A stretch of DNA of 64,000 nucleotides from contig NC_077245.1 of the NCBI RefSeq assembly GCF_947179165.1, forward strand, positions 43,455,286 through 43,519,285. Reading direction: 5' to 3'. The position numbers and the translations under genes are program-made. A model generated the notes under the pieces. The model worked only from the letters and a program-made list of their open reading frames with translations, had not been told where the DNA came from and ran no database searches. The DNA comes from Solanum dulcamara. Lineage: Eukaryota; Streptophyta; Magnoliopsida; Solanales; Solanaceae. Below are positions 34,797 to 47,047 of the stretch, piece by piece. How positions within the stretch are numbered: the stretch's first letter is position 1; every line of letters begins with the position of its first letter.

Positions 34797-35525
34797 CCCA
34801 ATTTAATGACTAAGAAGCTCATTTCTTTCATCTTCAACCATTGGAAATATAGAGAAAAAGAAGGAGAGTCCAAGCCATGGCAACTCACGGCCATGGCTGA
34901 GCAAATCAAGCTCCCAAATTTTGATCCCCACATAAATTTTCTAAGGTAGTTTTCGATCAATTGAAGGTTATTAATAACATGAACTAATCATTGGAGCAGC
35001 AAGAAGGCCTAACGTGTAATCCACAAGTTTCAGCCAACTTAAGAAGCCAACTTGTTAAGGTAAAAGTTAATCATCTTCTTATATTTTAGAATGAATTTGG
35101 ACGTGTTGTGAATGTGTAAAAGTGAATTGGATGTATGAAATTATGTATGTAGTCATTGGAATATTGTTGAAGTTGTAGGGGCTGTTTTAATTTAAGTCGG
35201 TGAGTTAAATTGGATTAGTATTTTGATTGTTATTGTCATGGGTTATGTAGTGAGAATGAAGGAAATAAATGGTTAAAGTGAAAGTTGTAATTATTGTGTG
35301 GGCTATTGTAGAAGTTTATATGATGTTAATGTAATTTTCTTGCACATAAGAAGGTGATGTTGTTAATGTGTGGCTGATGGTGTAGTTCATGAACTTAAAC
35401 GAAAAGAATGTAATAAGTAATGTATAATGAACGTAGATGGTCCATTTGGCATGTTCGTAGGTGTTCGTGAGAGTATCGGGCATCTCTTTACGTTGTTAGT
35501 TAGGGAATGTTTTAGGGTTGTTGTT

Positions 35526-35573
35526 TTCTTGTTGAATTGAAGGACTAAATTCTTGTTGAATTGAAGGACTAAG
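35526..35573. repeat. 24-bp tandem duplication in LTR B1
   Basis: Two adjacent near-identical copies of a 24-bp unit (35,526-35,549 and 35,550-35,573; last base differs). No such doubling is seen at the other B-type LTRs. Confidence 0.8.
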
Positions 35574-36338
35574 AGTAGTTAAGGCTATATTATTGTTGTA
35601 ATTGTTGGACTATTATAAGGTTACTCGATGAAGTGTTGTGGTTATAGATTATTAAGAGTAACTTGCTTACGTCGTAGTCGTTATGTTAAAAATTATGGAA
35701 CGCCATATTGTGCAGACTGTTTTGGAACATTGTTGAATCTTGCCTTGGCTAACTTTGATATAGCACTTGAACGTATGAATGTTGATGTTGACTTGGCTGT
35801 TACATAGTAGTTTGAATATAAGAGAAATATTGCCTAATTTTTTAAAAATGAGCTGCTAACATTGGAGTACGTTTTGAAACCTTCCCGTAACTTAACCATA
35901 GTTCTTGACGTCTTAATATAGGTTGAGACTTTGGGTAGTGTATGCGTGTTGTGTTGCGAATAAATGCCAAAGGTATGTAAAGCTATCCCTTCTTTCTTTT
36001 GGTATATCTTAGATATATGTGATATACGATATGAGCTTTGGGTAATTTCATTCATAGGTTCCAAGTATGATTCATGATTTTTATTTACTTTGGGATGTTA
36101 AAACTCTTAAAGTAGTTGAGCTACTGCCCTTGAGTCTTCTATACGTTGGACAATAGTTGGTATGTGAAAATCCCTATTCTAAAAGACTCTATAATGGTTA
36201 ATGTCCTTAACTTTTATAAGTTATCTCGTGTTATCTTGAAACGTATCTATGATCCCTGAAACATTATTTAATATAGTTCATAATGACATTCAAAGAGTAC
36301 TGAACATGACTATTGGCTTGATACTCAAGTATTAATTA

Positions 36339-36343
36339 GCCTA
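36339..36343. repeat. target site duplication GCCTA (left copy, element C)
   Basis: GCCTA is immediately left of element C and repeated at 45,934-45,938 on its right. Confidence 0.92.
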
Positions 36344-38648
36344 TGTCACGACACAAGCCTAGAGCCTAGACGTGACATGGCGAATGAGGTATCCGAAAGT
36401 ACCTCAATCAAGCCTCTTAGCATTCTTTTAGCCTTTCATAGGTAATGATGATAAACAAGCGGAAATCATAATAGTAAATCTTCAACTTACATATGTCCAA
36501 CAATACCTCTAACTATTAGATTTAATGGGGCTAAGACAAGTCCCTAGCTCACCCTCAATCATAATAGAAGAAATTCCATAGTAAAATATATTAACATATC
36601 ATAAACTAGAAAGATAAAGGAGTATTATTCCCGGAACATGGGAACTCACCAAAAGTAGTCTTCAATGGAATATCAACTAGCCACGTGGAGGAGAATGAGG
36701 AAGAACACCGATCCCTACATGGTGATATCATGTAGGCAAAAGAGTATGCGTTAGTACTTTGAATGTACTAAGTATGTAAGGATGCATGAACATTGAGGAA
36801 ACATTAAAAACATAATTTAATGTATGCATAATAAATCATATAGATATCCTTTAAAACATTCATTTTGTGGGAAATTAACCATAACCGACATTTAAGACCA
36901 TGCGAGCTATTACATGGAATCCAATATAACCCCCTACGTTGGCCGGGGAGACTACTTGCCGGGTAGAACTCCGTCAACTTCATTCATTTCTTTAACTTTA
37001 ACTTTAAGGGCTTTCATGGATCCATTAGCCTAAGCCTACAAGGGCTCCTATGTTGGCACATAGTTAATGAGACAAGGGGTTGCTACTAGGATTCCCTTAT
37101 CGAATCCCACCTCAATGCCTCATTCGGTGCTAAGTCAATTCCACGGAATAGTTTAAGACTTCAAAATATTCATAGCATATAACTTGAGAATTCAAACATC
37201 ATATTCGGTAGAATAGCTCATTAAAACATTTGATAATTCAAATATGCAAGAATTGTCCTTATTGCATAAAAAATCCATCATTTATATCATTTCATCATTC
37301 TTTCATTTCATGCGACTCCTTTTTTGATCATAGATATTGCTTTCATAAACATTTATTTGGAGTCAAAGCTTTCAAGTCAAACTTTATTAAAAACATAGTA
37401 AAACTAGGTGGGTTCAAATCACTTCAACTTGCAAATATGTATGTAAATAAATATACATAAATACTTTGAAATCCATTAATTAAAAATCATGCTTTAAACA
37501 ACCCACCATGAATTTCAAGAACCTTTAAATAGATAAATAGAGGAATTACTTGCAAACCATCAATTCATACATATGGAATTATGTTGCATCAAAATAGACC
37601 AATAATCATTAGTTTAACCATGATTCATACTATTAAGTAAAAATAAGAATTTCCATAAAAAAAATATTACTTGAAATCAAAAGACTTAATTGAAAGAGTT
37701 TTTGGACTATATGGGTGAAAGAACCCATGGATAAACACCCACATAACCTAGAGTAGAGATAAAATAAATAAATATAATTTATCATATAATCAAAATAATT
37801 TAGACATGAGAGTTGAAGGAATACTCTAATTGAAGCCTTACATACCTGAAAACCGAAGCTTTAGTTGGTACCGAAAGACTTAATGAACACTCTTGAGTCC
37901 TAGCTTCTCTTCTTGCCGGAACGTTTTGTGTACTACCCGGAGTATATGAATCACCGGAATAGTATTTCTTCACTACTAAGAACTAAAATTATATTTGAGA
38001 ATGTGTAAAGAAGTGTATAGACAGAAAATTTGCTTGAGAAATTTTGATGAATAAAATGAGGAAATAAGGTGGGTATTTATAGGTGGGAAAGAGGGACCTA
38101 ACAATAAATAAAATAAGTATAAAAAAAATCTGAAAATTTAGTGGAATATATTGATGTCATGGATGATGTTAAATAGAGGACAATTTATGTCATGAGTGAT
38201 GTCAAATGTATCTAGATCTTTCTATGGTAGGTGAAATGAGTTATTTTTGACGGAATACTCTTTTTGGGAGCTGCGTTCGAATACGATAAATTCCTTATTA
38301 GGATTTGGTGTCTTCATAAGAATTGTAGATATGGAACTCTAGTTTCATATAGTTCAACAATCAACCAATTTGGATAAACCTACAGTGAGATATGAGTTTT
38401 CTTCTATAAACACTCAATTCCATCACAGCATTCTACCTTACAAAATTTAATTTATTTGACCTACTTAACCTACGAATCTTAACATATAGTCTTCATAAAC
38501 GTTGTAGCTAATGATCTTGTGGTTACTCAGAAATTTGAATCACTCAATTTGGATATTCCTATGAAAAGTTATGCCCATAATACAGAGGTTGTATCATGTT
38601 TAGGCAAAAATTGAAACATCGTATACAACGTTTTTAGGGGATGTTACA
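36344..38648 (-). repeat. element C 3' LTR
   Basis: Plus-strand edges are TGTCACGACAC and GGGGATGTTACA. Length is 2,305 bp, the same as the 5' LTR. By eye the two differ by a few percent, most densely near the 36,344/43,629 end. TATA box on the minus strand at 38,074-38,081. Confidence 0.93.
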
Positions 38649-38652
38649 TTAT

Positions 38653-38662
38653 CTTCCCCTTG
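38653..38662 (-). other. polypurine tract, element C
   Basis: Minus strand AAGGGGAAGA lies four bases before the 3' LTR, equivalent to AAGGGGGAGA of element A. Confidence 0.8.
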
Positions 38663-38851
38663 GGAACATTCGTCCTCGAATGAGAAAAGACTTAGCTTGA
38701 GTAGAGTAGAGTGTTAACAAACAACCTATCATTAATACAACAGTGTAATTTAAAATATCATTTAAAACATATTTCATAATTTTGCAAGCATATGACAAGA
38801 AAAGTTGAGATGTAAAGATTCCAAGTAATTGAGCAAGGGCAACTTAATACC

Positions 38852-41800
38852 TTATGTTTGGGTAGAGGGGAAAAGATGAGGGTATCTCTTAATCATATCC
38901 GCTTCCGCTTCCCATGTTGCACTTTCTATTTGTTGATTCATCCAAAGGACTTTAATAGATGCAACTTCTTTGTTTCTCAATCTCTTAACTTGCCGGTCCA
39001 AAATTTCCACAGGAACTTCTTCATAGGTCAAGTTTTCTTCAATACTCACTACTCCCATAGGTACAATGGAACTAGGATCACCCACACTTTTTTTCAACAT
39101 AGACACATGAAACACCGGATGAACCATGGCCATTTCTAATGGTAATTCCAACTCATATGCAACCTTACCAATACGTCTCACGATTCTATAAGGACCTACA
39201 TATCTAGGGATCAATTCCCCTTTATTACCAAATCGAACCACACCTTTCATGGGTGAAACCTTTAGATACACCCAATCGTCCACATTAAACTCAAGATCCC
39301 TTCTTCTAGTGTCAGAATAGGACTTTTGATGACTTTGAGCCGCCTTCAACCTTTCTCTAATGATCTTAACCTTCTATAAAGTATCAAGTACCAAATCGGG
39401 GCCCAACAAGGTCATCTCACCTACTTCGAACGAACAAACTGGTGATCTACATCATCACCCATACAAAGCCTCAAATGGCGCCATCTCAATACTAGAGTGG
39501 TAACTATTATTATAGGCAAACTCGATAAGAGGTAGATGATCATCCCAATTCCCTTTAAACTCCAACACGCAAGCCCTTAACATATCCTCTAGTGTTTGAA
39601 TCGTCCTTTTGCCTTGCCCATCCGTTTGAGGATGGAATGCTGTGCTCAACTTTACCTTAGTACCGAGACCTTTCTGAAATGATCTCTAGAAGTGTGAAGT
39701 GAATTGGGTACCATGATCCAAAATAATGGATAATGGCACACCATGCAACCTCACCAACTCCCGAATAGACAACTTGGCATAGTCTTCAGCACTATAGGGA
39801 GTTTTAATCGGTAGGAAGTGAGCTGACTTAGTCATTCTATCAACAATTACCCAAATCGAGTCATGACGCTTCAGGGTATGAGGCAAACCCACTACAAAAT
39901 CCATATTCACATCTTCCCACTTCCAAGTAGGGATTTCAATGTCTTGAGCTAGTCCACCCGGTCTTTGATGTTCGGCCTTCACTTGTTGGCAATTTGTACA
40001 TTCGGACACAAACCTTGCTATGTCCTTCTTCATGCCACCCCACCAATACAACTCTTTTAAGTCTCGGTACATTTTTGTTGAACCAGGATGAATGGAGTAT
40101 CTAGAATTATGAGCCTCCATCGAGATCAAACTCCTTAGGCCATCAACATTTGGAACACATATCCGACCTTGGTAGTATAGAACCCATCTTCCCCTTGGGA
40201 AAAGACCTCTATCTTCTTTTCTTTTACCAACTTCTTTAACTCAATAAACTTTGGGTCAAGATCTTACTTTGTTTTAACATCCACCACCAAAGAGGATCCA
40301 GACCTATTTTGAACAACCATACCCCCATCATTAGTCCTACCCAACTTCACCCCTAATCTAGCCAATCGGTGAACATCTTTCACCAACTCCCTCTTCCTTT
40401 CATCCACATGGGCCACACTCCCCATAGACACTCCACTAAGTGCATCAGCAACCACATTGGCTTTACCCGGATGATAGTGCACACTCATGTCATAGTCCTT
40501 AAGGAGTTCTAGCCACCTTCTTTGCCTTAGATTAAGGTCCTTTTGGGTGAACACATATTGAAGACTCTTATGATCATTATACACATCCACATGCACCCCA
40601 TAGAGGTAATGCCTCTAAATCTTCAGAGAAAAAACAACGGTCGCCAATTCAAGGTCATGGGTAGGGTAGTTGCGCTCATGCACCTTTAATTGCCTAGAAG
40701 CATAGGCTATTACCTTGCCTTTTTGCATTAAGACACAACCCAAACCAATCTTTGAAGCATCACAATAAACTACAAACCCTTCTAATCCTTCTGGGAGAGT
40801 CAAAATAGGAGCAGAGGTAAGTCGATCTTTTAAGGTCTGGAAACTCTTCTCACACTCATCTGTCCATATGAATTTGGATTTCTTTTGGGTCAATTTTGTC
40901 ATAGGAGATGAAATGGAAGAAAAGCCTTTGACGAACCTTCTATAGTACCCGGCTAGACCTAAGAAGCTCCTAATGTCTGAAGGAGATAATGGTCTAGGCC
41001 AATTTTTGACTGCCTCTATTTTCTTAGGATCAACCTTGATTCCATCACCGGACACTACGTGACTAAGAAATGCTACCTCCTTCAACTAAAATTCACACTT
41101 ACTAAATTTTGCAAATAATTGTTTATCCCTCAATGTTTGAAGCACCACTCTCAAGTGATTTTTATGTTCTTCCTCACCCCGAGAGTAAATTAAAATATCA
41201 TCAATGAAGACTACTACAAAGGTATCAAGATAAGGTTTGAACACCCTATTCATTAAGTCCATAAACACCGCCGGTGCATTCGTCAACCCAAAACTCATTA
41301 CCACAAACTCATAGTGGCCATACCTTGTTCGGAAGGCTGTTTTGGGAATGTCACACTCCCTTACCCGTAGTTGGTGGTAGCCGGACCGAAGGTCGATCTT
41401 GGAGAAGTGACTTGCCCCTTGTAATTGATCAAACAAGTCATCTATTCTAGGGAGTGGGTACTTATTCTTAATGATCATCTTATTTAATTACCGGTAGTCT
41501 ATGCACATTCAAAGTGACCCATCCTTCTTTCTTACAAATAGAACGGGAGCACCCCATGGCGAAATACTTGGTCTTATGAACCCCTTCTCTAACAAGTCCT
41601 TTAATTGTTCCTTCAGCTCTTTCAATTCTACTGGGGCCATGCGGTAAGGAGGAATAGAGATAGGTTGGGTATCGAGGAGGAGATCGATACCAAAATCAAC
41701 TTCCCTTTCAGGAGGGACACCAGGAAGGTCATCAGGAAAGACATCGGGGAATTTATTGACTATAGGAACTTACTCAAGAGAAGGACTTTTGGAGTTGACA

Positions 41801-42242
41801 TCCCTAACCCTCACAATATGGTAAATACATCCCTTAGAAATCATTTTACGAGCCTTAAGATAAGAAATAAACTGGCCCTTCACCACCGAATCACTACCCT
41901 GCCATTCAATAACAGGCTCATTTGGAAATTGGAACTTGACTCGATGATTCCTACAATCTATGGAAGCATAAGATGCATGTAACCAATCTATCCCAAGAAT
42001 GACATCGAAATCTATCATGTCAAGCTCAATGAGATCACAAGGAATAACTTTATGCAAGATCGACACAAGGCAACCCCTATAGACCTTTCTAGCAATAACT
42101 GACTCACCAACAAGGGTAGACACCCAATAAGGTTCTAATAACATTTCAAGTAAAACATCAAATCTATTAGCAAGGAATGAAGTAACAAAAGATAAATTTG
42201 CACCCGGATCTAATAGTGCATACACATCAAAAGAAAAGACCT
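38852..42242 (-). pseudogene. pol: element C pol (PR-RT-RH-INT-chromodomain)
   Basis: In order along the minus strand: protease ALLDPGANLSFVT (near 42,210), RT with [14 protein letters not shown] and [11 protein letters not shown] (41,086-41,478), RNase [12 protein letters not shown] (about 40,770) and [10 protein letters not shown] (40,440), integrase zinc region with HNSRYSIHPG and CTNCQQ, core MDFVVGLPHT and LDHGTQF (Ser to Leu in the usual SDRG), DGQGKRT, YVGPYRIV and a chromodomain with VKVLWMN ending at 38,852. Stops at about 41,770, 41,512, 41,482, 41,086, 40,614, 40,264 and 39,455, and a frameshift near 40,181-40,185, break it. Several are Trp-to-stop changes. Confidence 0.9.
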
Positions 42243-43413
42243 TTAACATACCGGTAATGACATTGGGTGCATCCTCAACCTCATGGCTCCCATGCAAAGC
42301 ATAAAAGTGGTTGGTGCATTGGACACCTCCTTGGACTTGTTGACCATGAGCAATTTGTCCTTGAGTCCTACCACCACCATCTCTACAATCCTTAGCATGG
42401 TGGCCCAGCTTGCCACACTTAAAGCATGCATTGGAGCCGGCTAAGCATTCCCCTTTGTGAGTCCTTCTACACTTCTTGCAAGTGGGGAAAGTTTGAGTAG
42501 CAACATTCTCTCTTGGAATCATTGGTTTACCACTCTTGTCCTTGTTGAACTTTGGAGGAGGAGTATTGGTGGAACCTTGTCCCACAAATCATTGCCCACC
42601 TTGGACTTTGCCATTGTTACCATGATCGGACCTTTGAGGGTTAAACCCTCCACCATCCATTCTAGCCTTTTTGAACCCCCTTGATCTCTCTCTAAGCTTC
42701 TCTTCTTCAATTTGTTCTGCGTAAGTCATTAACCGAGAGATGTCCATCTCGTTGACCAACATGGTCGTTTTGCACTCCTTGGACACCAAGCTTGAGACAC
42801 CGGAAATAAACTTGCTCATCCTAGCTCTTGGGTCGGAGACCATGAAGGGAGCATAGTTGGACAACTTAGTGAATTTGAGAGCATACTCTCTCACGCTCAT
42901 ACTCTCTTGAAGGAGGTTGATGAACTCTTGAATTTTGGCCTCCCTTAGCTCCAATGGGAAGAAGCGGTCTAGGAAGGCACCTTTGAACTCTTCCCATCCT
43001 ATCGACCCTATTTCTTCATCCCTCTCAACAACCCATTGTTCATACCACACTCGAGCCACACCTTTGAGTTGATAGCCTACTAGCTCAGCCTTCTCATTTG
43101 GTGGCACACCCATGATAGACACAATCCGATACACCTCATTAATGAACTCCATAGGGTCCCCATCTAGTTTAGAACCATCGAACTCGGGTGGATTCATCCT
43201 TTGGAAATCCCGAATCCTAGAGGCTAGATTTTGCATTTGGGGAGGAGAAACACCTAGATTCCCTTGGTTAGATACGACTTGGGCTAACAAAGTAATAACA
43301 CTGCAAAACTCGGCATGGGTTACCCCGTCCTCATAATGTTGGGCATTAGGAATTGGAGGAGTTTGGTCCTCATCGTCAACCCTTGCTCTTCGAGGTGGTC
43401 TTCCACGAGTCAT
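42243..43413 (-). pseudogene. gag: element C gag
   Basis: It starts at ATG 43,413 with TRGRPPRRARVDDEDQ and reads 274 codons to a single TGA near 42,590, then continues in the same frame. The retrotransposon gag region includes FDGSKLDGDPMEFINEVYRI and FFPLELREAKIQEF. The zinc knuckle CFKCGKLGHHAKDC (about 42,385-42,426) is intact. It is preceded by a second cysteine cluster, CKKCRRTHKGEC. Apart from the one stop, gag is complete. Confidence 0.9.
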
Positions 43414-43612
43414 TATCTAGAGAACACAAAATGGGTCATTAGTTAAAGGAAAGCTTAGGACACTCTAAGGCATGACATGAATTTAAAAGAAGTGAAAATT
43501 TTCCTAAACGCCTTATAGTCTCTTATTCATAATGGTGGCGCACTTCACAACCATGAACAAGAACCTATTCGACGCGGTAAGTTGGACTTCCAAAAATCAT
43601 TCAAAACCTCGG

Positions 43613-43624
43613 GCTCTGATACCA
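43613..43624 (-). other. primer binding site, element C
   Basis: The minus strand reads TGGTATCAGAGC just inside the 5' LTR, the same initiator-Met tRNA site as element A. Confidence 0.9.
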
Positions 43625-43628
43625 AGTT

Positions 43629-45933
43629 TGTCATGACACAAGCCTAGGGCCTAGACGTGACATGGCAAATGAGGTACCAGAAAGTACCTCAATCAAGCAT
43701 CTTAGCATTCTTTTAACCTTTCATAGGTAATGATGATAAACAAGCGGAAATCATAATAGTAAATCTTGAACTTACATATGTCCAACAATAACTCTAACTA
43801 TTAGATTTAATGGGGCTAAGACAAGTCCCTATCTCACCCTCAATCATAATAGAAGAAATTCCATAGTAAAATATCTTAACATATCATAAACTAGAAAGAT
43901 AAAGGAGTATTGTTCCCGGAACATGGGAACTCACCAAAAGTAGTCTTCAATGGAATATCAACTAGCCACGTGGAGGAAAACGAGGAAGAGCACCGATCCC
44001 TACATGGTGATATCATGTAGGCAAAAGAGTATGCGTTAGTACTTTGAATGTACTAAGTATGTAAGGATGCATGAACATTGAGGAAACATTAAAAACATAA
44101 TTTAATATATGCATAATAAATCATACAGATATCCTTTAAAACATTCATTTTGTGGAAAATTAACCATAACCGACATTTAAGACCATGCGAGCTATTACAT
44201 GGAATCCAATATAACCCCCTACGTTGGCCGGGGAGACTACTTGCTGGGTAGAACTCCGTCAACTTCATTCATTTCTTTAACTTTAACTTTAAGGGCTTTC
44301 ATGGATCCATTAGCCTAAGCCTACAAGGGCTCCTATGTTGGCACATAGTTAATGAGACAAGGGGTTGCTACTAGGATTCCCTTATCGAATCCCACCTCAA
44401 TGCCTCATTCGGTGCTAAGTCAATTCCACGGAATAGTTTAAGACTTCAAAATATTCATAGCATATAACTTGAGAATTCAAACATCATATTCGGTAGAATA
44501 GCTCATTAAAACATTTGATAATTCAAATATGCAAGAGTTGTCCTTATTGCATAAAAAATCCATCATTTATATCATTTCATCATTCTTTCATTTCATACGA
44601 CTCCCTTTTTGATCATAGATATTGCTTTCATTAACATTTATTTGGAGTCAAAGCTTTCAAGTCAAACTTTATTAAAAACATAGTAAAACTAGGTGGGTTC
44701 AAATCACTTCAACTTGTAAATATGTATGTAAATAAATATACATAAATACTTTGAAATCCATTAATTAAAAATCATACTTTAAACAACCCACCATGAATTT
44801 CAAGAACCTTTAAATAGATAAATAGAGGAATTACTTGCAAACCATCAATTCATACATATGAAATTATGTTGCATCAAAATAGACCAATAATCATTAGTTT
44901 AACCATGATTCATACTATTAAGTAAAAATAAGAATTTCCATAAAAAAAATATTACTTGAAATCAAAAGACTTAATTGAAAGAGTTTTTGGACTATATGGG
45001 TGAAAGAACCCATGGATAAACACCCACATAACCTAGAGTAGAGATAAAATAAATAAATATAATTTATCATATAATCAAAATAATTTAGACATGAGAGTTG
45101 AAGGAATACTCTAATTGAAGCCTTACATACCTGAAAACCGAAGCTTTAGTTGGTACCGAAAGACTTAATGAACACTCTTGAGTCCTAGCTTCTCTTCTTG
45201 CCGGAACGTTTTGTGTACTACCCGGAGTATATGAATCACCGGAATAGTATTTCTTCACTACTAAGAACTAAAATTATATTTGAGAATGTGTAAAGAAGTG
45301 TATAGACAGAAAATTTGCTTGAGAAATTTTGATGAATAAAATGAGGAAATAAGGTGGGTATTTATAGGTGGGAAAAAGGGACCTAACAATAAATAAAATA
45401 AGTATAAAAAAAATCTGAAAATTTAGTGGAATATATTGATGTCATGGATGATGTTAAATAGAGGACAATTTATGTCATGAGTGATGTCAAATGTATCTAG
45501 ATCTTTCTATGGTAGGTGAAATGAGTTATTTTTGACAGAATACTCTTTTTGGGAGTTGCGTTTGAATAAGATAAATTCCTTATTAAGATTTGGTGTCTTC
45601 ATAAGAATTGTAGATATGAAAGTCTAGTTTCATATAGTTCAAGAATCAACCAATTTGGATAAACCTACAGTGAGATATGAGTTTGCTTCTATAAACACTC
45701 ATTTCCATCACAGCATTCTACCTTACAAAAATTAATTTATTTGACCTACTTAACCTCTGAATCTTAACATATAGTCTTCATAAAAGTTGTAGGTAATGAT
45801 CTTGTGGTTACTCAAAAATTTTAATCACTCAATTTGGATATTCCTATGAAAAGTTATGCCCACAATACAGAGGTTGTATCATGTTTAGGCGAAAATTGAA
45901 ACATCGTATACAACGTTTTTAGGGGATGTTACA
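43629..45933 (-). repeat. element C 5' LTR
   Basis: 2,305 bp. The minus strand begins TGTAACATCCCC at 45,933 and ends GTGTCATGACA at 43,629. The minus-strand TATAAATA is at 45,359-45,366. Confidence 0.93.
45359..45366 (-). promoter_or_regulatory. element C 5' LTR TATA box
   Basis: The minus strand reads TATAAATACCCACC, as in element A LTRs. This is the likely promoter of element C. Confidence 0.6.
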
Positions 45934-45938
45934 GCCTA
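45934..45938. repeat. target site duplication GCCTA (right copy, element C)
   Basis: Exact repeat of 36,339-36,343. Solo LTR B1 sequence resumes here. Confidence 0.92.
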
Positions 45939-46021
45939 CTTATCTATTGAGTTTGAAGTGATGATATAAATGAATATGGTTACTCACTACTCTACTCGTG
46001 CATAGTGTCATTACATCTTTC

Positions 46022-46140
46022 ACCGAGTCCCAAGATGGGTATGTTGTCATATAAAGTTTTGCTACATCATTCACCGAGTCCTATAATGGGCCAAGTACAG
46101 TATACGTGTACACGATATTATTCACCGAGTCCCTTATCAG
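46022..46140 (+). repeat. ACCGAGTCC-containing tandem units in LTR B1
   Basis: Three spaced copies of CACCGAGTCC (about 46,022, 46,072 and 46,122) at roughly 50-bp intervals, each followed by a short variable tract. The solo LTR at 55,398 and the LTR at 59,208 carry related units at the corresponding place. Confidence 0.7.
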
Positions 46141-46846
46141 ATAGCCAGGTACAGTATATGTATATAATGATATGATAATATGGTGATAAGAGTATGGCAC
46201 CAGTTCCATAATGCCGGGTACGGTATATGATAATGATATGCATGTTTGTTCTGTAAGGCACATGTACAGTGAGTTCTTGATTATCATACTTGTCTCTTTG
46301 ACTCTCTACTTCAGTTATGATCTTTCTTACTGTATTTCATGTTTTATATACTCAGTACATTTCTTGTACTGACCCTCTTCCTTTCGGGGGGTTGCATTTC
46401 ATGCCAATAGGTACAGATACTCATTTTGGGGATCCGCCAGCTTAGAATTTTCATTCAGCTATTTTGGAGTGCTCCATTATCCTAGAGTCAAGACTTTTAG
46501 TACAGATCCTTTTGATGTATATATTTGGTTATCCAGGGGTACGGTAGGGTCCTGTCCCATCATATGCTACTGTTAATACTCTTAGAGGGTTGTAAACATA
46601 TGTGTGGGTTGTGTATGGATGTTGTTTGGTTGTATTAGCATGACTTATTTTGGGACATTCCCGTACGTAATGGCAGCCTTGTCGGCTTGCGGGTATATGT
46701 ATATTTTGAGATGTTGTGTGTAGTGAAAGCTTCTCAGCTTGCGTATATATATGTAGTGGGACGTTCTCACATGCTATGATAGCTCATTGGCTTATGTACT
46801 GTGTTACCCGTTGATAGTTGTGACTCCTCAGGAGACCGATTGCCTG

Positions 46847-46849
<3 letters not shown>

Positions 46850-46877
<28 letters not shown>

Positions 46878-46908
46878 CATGTGTGCGCGCGCGTGTGTGT
46901 GTGTGATG
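46850..46908. repeat. (TA)n(TG)n(CG)n alternating microsatellite
   Basis: About 58 bp of almost perfect alternating purine-pyrimidine sequence: TA repeats, then TG, a CGCGCG core, then TG again. It lies about 140 bp before the end of LTR B1. Confidence 0.9.
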
Positions 46909-47047
46909 GTTCTGAGACTAGGTTTTGTTTCTTTATAGGTTCCATATTATGTTTAGTAGTGGATTGGTCATATAGCTCACAAGTGTATTTACGAGTGTCC
47001 ATCTTGGGAACCATTCATGGCCTACGAGGTTGGGTTATGACAAAAGC

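Larger units (their letters stand above)
36344..45933 (-). mobile_element. element C: complete Ty3/gypsy chromovirus, minus strand
   Basis: Two 2,305-bp LTRs (36,344-38,648 and 43,629-45,933), PBS, gag-pol, polypurine tract and a perfect 5-bp TSD. It is inserted in solo LTR B1. The LTR sequence (minus strand TGTAACATCCCCTAAAA) is clearly related to that of element A (TGTAACAACCCCTAAAA), including the TATAAATACCCACC promoter region. Coding sequence carries several stops and one frameshift, so it is a structurally complete but dead copy. Confidence 0.94.
34178..47042 (+). mobile_element. solo LTR B1, itself split by element C
   Basis: LTR pieces 34,178-36,343 and 45,939-47,042 (about 3.27 kb together). 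The start AGTTATATCCC is a mutated form of the family start TGTTATGCCCC seen at 59,208. The end is GGTTGGGTTATGACA. TSD AAAGC is exact on both sides (34,173-34,177 and 47,043-47,047), with no PBS or coding region of its own, so this is a solo LTR left by LTR-LTR recombination. It contains a TATATATA box at 34,789-34,796 and repeated ACCGAGTCC units at 46,022-46,132. Confidence 0.88.
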
